From positions 1-20,690 of the forward strand of contig JAFQDI010000011.1 in NCBI GenBank assembly GCA_017416055.1: a stretch of DNA of 20,690 bases. Direction: 5' to 3'. The translations under genes and the position numbers were made by a program. Shown here one piece after another: positions 14,705 to 20,690 of the stretch. Every line of letters begins with the position of its first letter. The stretch's first letter is position 1. The DNA comes from Lachnospiraceae bacterium. Its GTDB lineage: Bacteria > Bacillota_A > Clostridia > Lachnospirales > Lachnospiraceae. Below the pieces are notes generated by a model. It was not told the DNA's origin. It ran no database searches and was given only the letters and a program-made list of their open reading frames with translations.

Positions 14705-15430
14705 TTAACGATTCAGCACCCGCAGTTTCTCATACGCCGCCATATCCGTTCTTTCCAACGTGATGGGCGTGATGGAAATATATCCGTTCAAAACCACGTC
14801 CACATCACAGTCGCTGTCTGTCTTCACTTCGTGTTTTCTCTGCCCTTTCGGCATACTCACCATTCCGTTTTCCCGCTGGAAAAAGCAGTCTACAAATTCA
14901 AACATGCTCATTGTTGCGATCCGTATCCCCTTTGGCTGCACCGGAATATTTACACTGTAAAGCGGGCACACCGAAAAGAGATCGTTCTGACAGACATATT
15001 CGTAAATCTCATCCAAATGATCTGCCGCCGTCTCAAAATCATGCCGGAAAAGGGACAGTGCCAGCACGGGAATCCCCGCGTAAGCCGCCTCATATGCAGC
15101 TCCAAGCGTCCCGGAGTGGAAGAATTCCGGTCCAACATTCAGTCCCCAGTTCACACCGGAGAGCACCACATCATACCGTTTTTTCAGTCCGTTCAGTGCG
15201 TAGCGCACACAGTCTGCCGGTGTGGAATCCACGGCGTATCCGGTAATACCGTCTGCCAATTCCCGCTTTTCCACGCGAATCTCCGTGTGCACATTGATGC
15301 CCTGGCTTTTTCCGCTCTGCTCGTACATGGGCGCTACCACCGTAACGTCACCTAATTTGCTCGCCCACGCTGCCAGTTTCCGAATACCTATCGCGTCAAT
15401 TCCGTCATCGTTGGTGATCAAAATGTTCAT
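14705..15430 (-). CDS. surE: 5'/3'-nucleotidase SurE
   Basis: A 241-residue SurE-family acid phosphatase. The N-terminal ITNDDGIDAIGI holds the metal-binding pair D8/D9, followed by APMYEQSGKSQGI (S39) and LSGVNWGLNVG (third metal-site Asn), then HSGTLGAAYEA. SurE dephosphorylates nucleoside 5'- and 3'-monophosphates, which would deliver nucleosides to DeoD, Udp and Cdd encoded alongside it. The start at 15430 has GAGGACGGG upstream. Family length is usually about 250 residues, so it looks complete. It lies 60 nt behind deoB and 77 nt before deoD; its presence in a nucleoside salvage operon fits the enzymology well. Confidence 0.94.
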   Translation of the reverse strand: MNILITNDDGIDAIGIRKLAAWASKLGDVTVVAPMYEQSGKSQGINVHTEIRVEKRELADGITGYAVDSTPADCVRYALNGLKKRYDVVLSGVNWGLNVGPEFFHSGTLGAAYEAAYAGIPVLALSLFRHDFETAADHLDEIYEYVCQNDLFSVCPLYSVNIPVQPKGIRIATMSMFEFVDCFFQRENGMVSMPKGQRKHEVKTDSDCDVDVVLNGYISITPITLERTDMAAYEKLRVLNR

Positions 15431-15490
15431 CTTTCCCGTCCTCGCTTTCTCCGTTGTAGTCCTGTCTCCCGCCTTCTCGCACGAAAAAAT

Positions 15491-16666
15491 CTATTTTTTC
15501 AGCTCTTTCCACACGCTCTTGGCACGGAAATCCTGCTCCACGCCCAGATACTCACACACGGTCGCCGCAATGGTATCAAATCCTTCGATGGTTCCCAGGT
15601 TCACACTAGCCTTCGCGCCCTCGCCACAGATCAGCCAGGGCACATACTCTCTGGTGTGGTCAGTTGTCACCAGATATCCCGGGTCACAGCCGTGGTCCGC
15701 CGTGATCATCAGTACATCCTCCGCCCCCATCGCCGGGATAAACTTCTCCAAAAATGCATCAAACTCACTGAGGGCAGCCGCATATCCGTCAATGTCTCTG
15801 CGATGTCCAAAAGTGGAGTCGAAATCGACCAAATTCACGAAGCACAACCCCTCAAACTCACGGTCCAGCATCTGAAGGGCAATCTCCATACCGTTTTCAT
15901 TGCTCTTCGTGCGGTTGCTCTCACTAAGACCGGCTCCGTTAAAGATATCATAAATCTTTCCGACACTGATCGTCTGCATCCCCTTTTCCGCGATCAGGTC
16001 AAGCATCGTCTTCTTCGGCGGATTCAGGGAATAATCGTGACGGTTCGCCGTCCGCTTAAAGTTCTCCGGAGAGTCGCCCACGAACGGTCTCGCGATGACT
16101 CTGCCCACACCCAGATCGCCCACCAACATCTCTCTGGCGATCTCACAATAGCGGTAAAGCTCCGGAACCGGAACGATCGCCTCATTGGCCGCAATCTGGA
16201 ACACACTGTCCGCACTGGTGTACACAATCAGCGCCCCGGTCTCCAAATGCTCCATTCCGAAATCCTTCAATGCATCCGTGCCGGAATAAGGCTTGTTGCA
16301 AAGGCACTTTCTGCCGGTGGCCTTCTCATATTCCGCAATAAAGTCCGTCGGAAATCCGTCGGGGAAGGTGGGAAGCGGCTTCTCACTGATAATTCCGCCG
16401 ATCTCCCAGTGTCCGATGGTGGTATCCTTACCCATGCTGATCTCCTGAAGGCGGGCAAAGCTGCCGGTCGGTTTATCTACTCCCTCTTTGCAGTCCACGC
16501 CGTCGATATTGAACAGCCCCAACTTCCTCATATTAGGCAAAACCAGTTTCTCACTGGTGGCACAGGACGCCAAGGTGTTCGCACCCGCATCGCCAAAATC
16601 GGCCGCGTCGGGAGCGGCGCCGATGCCGAAACTATCTAATACAAATAAAAATACTCGTTTACTCAT
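15491..16666 (-). CDS. deoB: Phosphopentomutase
   Basis: A 391-residue DeoB. The metal-binding N-terminus VFLFVLDSFGIGAAPDA (D11), ADFGDAGANT, the catalytic threonine in MGKDTTIGHWE (T82 or T83), NLVDFDSTFGHRRD and the second metal site TADHGCDPGY with DHTREYVP are all present. It converts ribose-1-phosphate or deoxyribose-1-phosphate, made by the neighbouring phosphorylases, into the 5-phosphates that enter central metabolism. Length agrees with the family (about 390). The ATG at 16666 follows AGGAG. Only 10 nt separate it from udp upstream. DeoC aldolase, often in such clusters, is not in this window. Confidence 0.97.
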   Translation of the reverse strand: MSKRVFLFVLDSFGIGAAPDAADFGDAGANTLASCATSEKLVLPNMRKLGLFNIDGVDCKEGVDKPTGSFARLQEISMGKDTTIGHWEIGGIISEKPLPTFPDGFPTDFIAEYEKATGRKCLCNKPYSGTDALKDFGMEHLETGALIVYTSADSVFQIAANEAIVPVPELYRYCEIAREMLVGDLGVGRVIARPFVGDSPENFKRTANRHDYSLNPPKKTMLDLIAEKGMQTISVGKIYDIFNGAGLSESNRTKSNENGMEIALQMLDREFEGLCFVNLVDFDSTFGHRRDIDGYAAALSEFDAFLEKFIPAMGAEDVLMITADHGCDPGYLVTTDHTREYVPWLICGEGAKASVNLGTIEGFDTIAATVCEYLGVEQDFRAKSVWKELKK

Positions 16667-16676
16667 AAAAACTCCT

Positions 16677-17453
16677 TTACTTTTCCTTATCCTGCTTGAT
16701 CAGCTCTCTGATTGCTTCCACAGCCACCTCGATGGCCACTCCGGTGTCATGCACCTGAATATCTTCGAGGCCCATCGCTCTTCTGGTCTGGTTCGCAATC
16801 ACGGCGAGAACCGCTCCGGTGCGCACGCGGCGCACGGACCCCACGATAAACAGGGTCGCGCTCTCCATCTCGCTGGTCAGCGCTCCACAGCGCACCCAGG
16901 CATCCCATTTATTTTTAAGTTCATAGCTCGCGGGCATACTGTCCGGATCATGCTGCCCGTAAAAGTTGTCCTTGCACTGTACCACGCCGGTGTGGACGCG
17001 GCATCCCTTCTTCTTCGCTGCACTGCGAAGCGCAGCCACCACGTCAAAATCAGCCACCGCCGGGTATTCGATGGGCGCATATTCCTTCGTCGTTCCGTCC
17101 AGGCGGATCGCACCGGTTGCCACCACGATATCGCCGCCCAGCACCTCAGGCTGCATACCTCCGCTGGTACCCACACGGATGAAGGTGTCCGCACCACAGT
17201 GAACGCACTCCTCCACCGCGATCGCCGCGCTGGGGCCGCCGATGCCGGTGCTGCACACGCTCACGGGAACTCCGTCCAGTGTGCCGGTATAAATTTTATA
17301 TTCTCGGTTGAAACCAACCAGTTTTGCATCGTCAAAATGTGCCGCGATTTTTTCGCAGCGACCCGGATCACCGGGCAAAATCACGTAGCGTCCGATATCG
17401 CCGGGGCGGATCTTTAAATGAAATTCTTCGTTGGGTGAGTATACAGTAGCCAT
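16677..17453 (-). CDS. udp: Uridine phosphorylase
   Basis: A 258-residue nucleoside phosphorylase-I family enzyme. [14 protein letters not shown] gives the phosphate-binding loop, [15 protein letters not shown] (about 69-83) is the uridine phosphorylase signature, GTSGGMQ (about 98-104) contacts base and ribose, and [11 protein letters not shown] (about 192-202) is the ribose-binding EMES motif. Length is close to E. coli Udp (253). It splits uridine with phosphate to uracil and ribose-1-phosphate. It is the first gene of the salvage operon, with AGGAG before the ATG at 17453 and an extended -10 promoter about 55 nt upstream. Broader pyrimidine or purine specificity cannot be ruled out, but the GIGGPS signature favours uridine. 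Confidence 0.93.
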   Translation of the reverse strand: MATVYSPNEEFHLKIRPGDIGRYVILPGDPGRCEKIAAHFDDAKLVGFNREYKIYTGTLDGVPVSVCSTGIGGPSAAIAVEECVHCGADTFIRVGTSGGMQPEVLGGDIVVATGAIRLDGTTKEYAPIEYPAVADFDVVAALRSAAKKKGCRVHTGVVQCKDNFYGQHDPDSMPASYELKNKWDAWVRCGALTSEMESATLFIVGSVRRVRTGAVLAVIANQTRRAMGLEDIQVHDTGVAIEVAVEAIRELIKQDKEK

Positions 17454-17497
17454 GGCCAGTCTCCTTTTCTATGTTTTTGTTTTCTTTGAATCATCGA

Positions 17498-17512
17498 TAT
17501 AATCATATTATA
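17498..17512. promoter_or_regulatory. Perfect palindrome on the udp promoter -10 (candidate operator)
   Basis: TATAAT-CAT-ATTATA is a perfect 6-3-6 inverted repeat. Its right half is the minus-strand -10 box itself and its left half extends into the first transcribed bases, the position of a typical repressor site. It differs from a PerR box (7-1-7). A nucleoside-responsive repressor is a guess. Confidence 0.4.
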
Positions 17513-17535
17513 GCATACTTCTGCCGATTATTGAA
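17507..17535 (-). promoter_or_regulatory. Promoter for the udp-deoB-surE-deoD-cdd operon
   Basis: On the minus strand TTCAAT (17535-17530), a 17-bp spacer and a perfect TATAAT (17512-17507), extended by TGC. Its -35 is only about 6 bp from the -35 of the divergent ABC-transporter promoter. Confidence 0.7.
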
Positions 17536-17541
17536 ATATTA

Positions 17542-17570
17542 TTGACAAAAACCTGATTTTTTTTTATACT
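17542..17570 (+). promoter_or_regulatory. Strong promoter for the ABC transporter operon
   Basis: A perfect TTGACA (17542-17547), a 17-bp spacer and TATACT (17565-17570), with a T-run in the spacer. Predicted start near 17577 leaves an unusually long leader of about 134 nt. Confidence 0.8.
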
Positions 17571-17576
17571 TATAGC

Positions 17577-17702
17577 AATAGGCGGGAGGCAGGGAATGCT
17601 TTCTGCCTTTTCTGGATTTTTGATCGGCCGCGAGAGGTGCTTCCACGCTCTCCCGCAATGCATAATCTGACTAACTATCTTCTAAAATGATTTGACAGGA
17701 GG
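17577..17702 (+). promoter_or_regulatory. Structured 5' leader with competing stems (possible attenuator or riboswitch)
   Basis: AGGCAG (17587-17592) pairs with CTGCCT (17603-17608) and is followed by a T-rich stretch (TTTTCTGGATTTTT), resembling an intrinsic terminator. Downstream, GAGAG (17632-17636), extended by GTG/CAC, pairs with CTCTC (17648-17652). GCGGGAG (17582-17588) can instead pair with CTCCCGC (17650-17656), which would disrupt both hairpins. No known riboswitch class was recognised. The leader ends with AGGAGG at 17697-17702. Confidence 0.4.
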
Positions 17703-17710
17703 ACTTGACC

Positions 17711-19333
17711 ATGAAAAAAATGACCCGAAGATTCTTTTGCCTGTTCCTTTCCATAATTTTGGGGTTTTCCGCCACCGGCTGCGCAAAGCCCGATGACGGT
17801 TCCACCGGCGAAAATAATAACGCCGACCCGAACATCGTAAATATCGGTGTCACCGACCCCGTCGGTACGATCAACCCTCTGTTGATGGACGCGACGGAGA
17901 TTGTGAAGTATTCCAGCGCACTGCAGTTTCTGCCGCTTTGCGAACTGAACGCGGATCTGGAGTTTGAGCCGATGCTTGCTTCCTCCATCACCACCGAGGA
18001 CAATATCCATTTTATCGTAAAAATCGATGAGAACGCGAACTGGTCCGACGGTACCCCGGTGTCTGCGGACGACCTGATTTTTACCGTGCTACGCTATGCC
18101 AGCCCCGTGATTGCAAACACCTCAATGCTGCTCTATGCTTTCGAGGGCGTGGGCGATGACGGCTGGGTGGAAGAAGGTGCCGCGGAAATTTCCGGTGTAA
18201 CGAAAGTAGATGAAAAGACGGTTCAGTTCACCACAAAGTATCCCATGGCGCTGACCACCTTCCAGAACTCTTACGGACGTTACATTCTGACCGTTCCGAA
18301 GCATATTCTCGGCGATGTTCCCGAGGCAGATCTGCCTTCCTACAGCTGGTTCAACGCACCCACCGTGGTGAACGGACCCTACAAACTGACCGGCTATGAC
18401 CTGAACCATTACCTCTCTTACGAGGCAAATGATCAGTATTTTAAGGGTGCGCCCAAGATCAAAAAGCTGAACATCCGCGTGGTGGCTGCCAGCCAGTTGC
18501 TGACCGGCTTAAAGAGCGGCGAGATCGATTTTATCGCACCGACGATGGCCGCCGTTTTGCAGGAGGATTATCAGGCTGTACAGAATCTACAGAACGTGAC
18601 CGCGTCCTTCGGAAAGGCTGTGACTCATCAGTCCATGTTCATCAACACACAGACCGTGGATAAGCGTATTCGTCAGGCGATTCTCTGTGCGATCGACCGC
18701 GAGAACATCGTGACTAACCTGCTGGGTGGTGCCGGCGAGGTGGTGGACGGTTTCCTCTCCACCGCAAGCCCCTTCTACAGCAAGGAGGTTTCCCCTGTCA
18801 CCTACGACCCCGAAAAGGCAAAGAATCTGGTCGCACAGGCGGTGGCTGACGGCTGGGACGCTGACAAGGAACTGAATTTTTATATCAATAGCGGAGATAC
18901 TACCTTTAATAATGTGGCAATGGTGATCCAGCAGCAGCTCGCTGACGTGGGCATCAAGGTAAAAGTTACTCCTCTCGATCTGTCTTCATTGCTGATCGCA
19001 GCCGGAAATCATGAGTGCGACATGTTTGTTGTCCAGTATTCTTACGCGCCGGTCGATCCTTATCCGGACGCTTCCTGGATTTTGACCGCTGATGGCTGGA
19101 CCCAGTATCAGAACGACGCCGTTGATAAGGCACTGACCGACACCCAGCTCACCAGCGACATCGCAGCGATCACCGACTGCTACGAGATCGTGAACCGTAC
19201 CGTTCAGGAAGATTGTCCGCTGATTTGCGTGTACGTTATCCGTGCGCTGGGCGCAGTAAATCACCGACTGGTGAATGCGACACCCGACGCTTACGGAAGC
19301 TTTATCAACATTCATCAATGGGAAACCAAATAA
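17711..19333 (+). CDS. Peptide/solute ABC transporter substrate-binding lipoprotein (SBP family 5)
   Basis: From the ATG at 17711 the product is 540 residues; an in-frame TTG at 17705 is only 2 nt from the AGGAGG, so it is rejected. The N-terminus is a lipoprotein signal (KKMTRRFF, hydrophobic core, FSATGC) with C24 as the lipidated cysteine. The mature part begins with an acidic, Asn-rich linker, then follows the OppA/DppA pattern: DPVGTINPLL, ENANWSDGTPVSADDLIFT (the family 5 signature), NGPYKLTGYD, IRQAILCAIDRENIV and a C-terminal DPYPDASWIL. It captures a peptide or other solute outside the membrane and hands it to the permease. The opp-type ATPases follow directly. Peptides are the most likely cargo, but nickel, glycosides or other solutes use the same fold. 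Confidence 0.92.
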   Translation: MKKMTRRFFCLFLSIILGFSATGCAKPDDGSTGENNNADPNIVNIGVTDPVGTINPLLMDATEIVKYSSALQFLPLCELNADLEFEPMLASSITTEDNIHFIVKIDENANWSDGTPVSADDLIFTVLRYASPVIANTSMLLYAFEGVGDDGWVEEGAAEISGVTKVDEKTVQFTTKYPMALTTFQNSYGRYILTVPKHILGDVPEADLPSYSWFNAPTVVNGPYKLTGYDLNHYLSYEANDQYFKGAPKIKKLNIRVVAASQLLTGLKSGEIDFIAPTMAAVLQEDYQAVQNLQNVTASFGKAVTHQSMFINTQTVDKRIRQAILCAIDRENIVTNLLGGAGEVVDGFLSTASPFYSKEVSPVTYDPEKAKNLVAQAVADGWDADKELNFYINSGDTTFNNVAMVIQQQLADVGIKVKVTPLDLSSLLIAAGNHECDMFVVQYSYAPVDPYPDASWILTADGWTQYQNDAVDKALTDTQLTSDIAAITDCYEIVNRTVQEDCPLICVYVIRALGAVNHRLVNATPDAYGSFINIHQWETK

Positions 19334-19348
19334 CAAGGAGCAACCGCC

Positions 19349-20431
19349 ATGGAACATCTTTTGGAGGTGCGGGAGCTGTCTGTCGCTTTTCGCGACGATG
19401 CTCATCAACTGAATACTGTGGTTGACCACGTCTCCTTTCATGTAGATCCCGGAGAAATCCTCTGCATCGTCGGTGAGTCCGGCTGTGGCAAGAGTGTCAC
19501 CTCTCTGGCGATCATGAACCTGTTAAGCCGAAATGGTCGCATCACAAGCGGTCAGGTCCTGTTCGATGGGCAGGACCTCCTTAAATTGTCCGAAAAAGAG
19601 CTGGATCGGATCCGTGGCAGCAAACTGACCATGATTTTCCAGGATGCGCTGACCAGTTTAAACCCGGTGTTCACCGTGGGCTGGCAGCTCACCGAATCTT
19701 TGCGCATCCATTTGGGGCTGACGAAGGATCAGGCTTCAGAAAAAGCCGTGGAATTATTGAGGAAAGCCGGCCTTCCCGATGCTATGGCCACGATGAAAAA
19801 GTACCCTCATCAGCTCTCCGGCGGACAGCGCCAGCGCGTGATGATCGCGATCGCCCTGTCCTGTGGGCCGAAGCTGTTGATCGCCGATGAGCCCACCACT
19901 GCCCTGGATGTGACGATTCAGGCGCAGATCATGAAGCTCACCCGCGACCTGATCCATGAACTGAATATGTCTATGATCCTCATCACCCACGATCTCGGCT
20001 TGGTTGCCGAGATGGCTGACCGGGTGATGGTGATGTATGCCGGGCAGGTGGTGGAGACCGCCGATGTCTTCACTCTGTTCAAACACCCGTCCCACCCCTA
20101 CACGAAAGCGCTCTTGGGCTCCGTACCCAGCATTTATGATGCTTCTGACCGAACCCTTCTCTCCATCCGCGGGACCGTCCCGGAATCCTATGAGAATCTC
20201 ATCGGCTGCCGATTTGCGGACCGCTGCGATCACACATGCGAAAACTGTCGCGAAAAAGAGACCGGACAGACGCTTTTCTCTGCGGGCGAAGACCATTTGG
20301 TCAGATGTATTCTTTATTCCGGCGCAGAACACGCTTCCGGCAACTCTATTGATGCCCCGGTACAGACTAGCTGTTCCGACCGTGCCAACCAGTCCCCGAC
20401 TGACCGCGAGGAGGTGACCGACCATGGCTAA
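19349..20431 (+). CDS. oppD: Oligopeptide/dipeptide ABC transporter ATP-binding protein (OppD/DppD-like)
   Basis: A 360-residue ABC ATPase. Walker A GESGCGKS at 42-49, Q-loop [11 protein letters not shown] (from about 97), signature LSGGQRQR at 156-163, Walker B LLIADEP at 176-182 and switch histidine in LITHDLGLV. The C-terminal extension has [15 protein letters not shown], the cysteine-containing oligo_HPY domain of the Opp/Dpp ATPases, then a polar tail of about 35 residues rich in S/T/D. It starts 15 nt after the binding-protein gene with AGGAG upstream and overlaps the next ATPase by 8 nt. It should pair with the OppF-like subunit to drive import. Confidence 0.94.
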   Translation: MEHLLEVRELSVAFRDDAHQLNTVVDHVSFHVDPGEILCIVGESGCGKSVTSLAIMNLLSRNGRITSGQVLFDGQDLLKLSEKELDRIRGSKLTMIFQDALTSLNPVFTVGWQLTESLRIHLGLTKDQASEKAVELLRKAGLPDAMATMKKYPHQLSGGQRQRVMIAIALSCGPKLLIADEPTTALDVTIQAQIMKLTRDLIHELNMSMILITHDLGLVAEMADRVMVMYAGQVVETADVFTLFKHPSHPYTKALLGSVPSIYDASDRTLLSIRGTVPESYENLIGCRFADRCDHTCENCREKETGQTLFSAGEDHLVRCILYSGAEHASGNSIDAPVQTSCSDRANQSPTDREEVTDHG

Positions 20432-20690
20432 GCAGCTCATCATCGAAAATCTGGTCAAATACTACCCGGTCAAGGACGGCATCATTCCCCACACGGTTGC
20501 TGAAATCAAGGCGGTAGACGGTGTCAGTTTCTCCATTGAGGCCGGAACGACTCTCGGTTTGGTCGGCGAATCCGGCTGTGGAAAATCCACCATCGGACGC
20601 CAGATCGTGGCGTTAGAAAAACCCACCTCCGGCAGAATTATCTTTGAGGGCGAGGACATTACCGAGCTGTCCCCTCATGAACTTCAGAAA
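20424..20690 (+). CDS. oppF: OppF/DppF-like ABC ATP-binding protein, 5' part only
   Basis: Open from the ATG at 20424 to the window end (89 residues, no stop). It begins with [19 protein letters not shown] and contains Walker [10 protein letters not shown] at about 57-65, followed by [15 protein letters not shown]. The insert [17 protein letters not shown] before the core strand is typical of the F subunit (the second ATPase of Opp/Dpp systems). GAGGTGACC upstream provides the ribosome site inside oppD, and the two frames overlap by 8 nt, indicating coupled translation. The remaining two-thirds, including signature and Walker B, lie outside the window. Confidence 0.9.
   Translation, partial: MAKQLIIENLVKYYPVKDGIIPHTVAEIKAVDGVSFSIEAGTTLGLVGESGCGKSTIGRQIVALEKPTSGRIIFEGEDITELSPHELQK

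Noticed and set aside
15656..17417. Long plus-strand open frames (about 310-330 codons) opposite deoB and udp
   Set aside because: They mirror the codon bias of confidently identified minus-strand genes and lack ribosome sites and domains.
1..20690. CRISPR arrays, tRNA/rRNA genes, toxin-antitoxin or phage-defence genes
   Set aside because: No regularly spaced short repeats, tRNA-like cloverleaf with CCA or T-loop, or defence-type domains were seen.

Overview
The window looks like chromosomal DNA of an anaerobic Clostridia-type Firmicute, most likely Lachnospiraceae or a close relative. Supporting signs are strong AGGAGG-type ribosome sites, sigma-A-like promoters, rubrerythrin, a monomeric [FeFe]-hydrogenase, a split class I (Fe-S) fumarase, an ECF-type S component and about even base composition. 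The genus is an inference. No phage genes, transposase, CRISPR array, rRNA or tRNA was recognised.

Layout. At 35-1693 (minus) are two tRNA-modification genes, tcdA and ttcA. Back-to-back promoters at 1734-1809 separate them from a plus-strand run: an MFS permease (1868-3082), an unrecognised multi-pass membrane protein (3178-4107) and, overlapping it by 4 nt, an unrecognised 671-residue exported protein (4104-6119). Rubrerythrin follows (6243-6785). At 6995-8999 (minus) are an ECF S-component-like membrane protein and the alpha and beta subunits of class I fumarase. Facing promoters at 9069-9127 divide them from the hydrogenase (9182-10690). On the minus strand come a sulfatase (10926-12401) and a ZIP metal transporter (12485-13324), each with its own promoter, then a nucleoside salvage operon read udp-deoB-surE-deoD-cdd (17453 down to 13414). 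From 17542 rightward, a strong promoter and a structured leader precede a peptide-type ABC transporter: lipoprotein binding protein, OppD-like ATPase and an OppF-like ATPase cut by the window edge.

How genes work together. Udp, DeoD, Cdd and DeoB form the standard salvage route (bases plus pentose-1-phosphate, then pentose-5-phosphate), and SurE can supply nucleosides from nucleotides. Fumarase, hydrogenase and rubrerythrin fit anaerobic redox metabolism with oxidative-stress protection.

The most unusual signal is a pair of about 215-225 bp repeats (6792-7017 and 10697-10910), both between convergent genes. Each folds into nested long stems. The copies differ in the stem arms by compensatory changes on both sides, while the unpaired core is nearly identical. 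This suggests a structured RNA or a palindromic mobile repeat rather than ordinary spacer. Copy 1 also supplies the stop codon and last residues of the fumarase beta gene. Secondary points are the unknown membrane/secreted gene pair, a possibly switch-like leader before the ABC transporter, and an operator-like palindrome on the udp promoter. There is no gene-free stretch longer than 300 bases.
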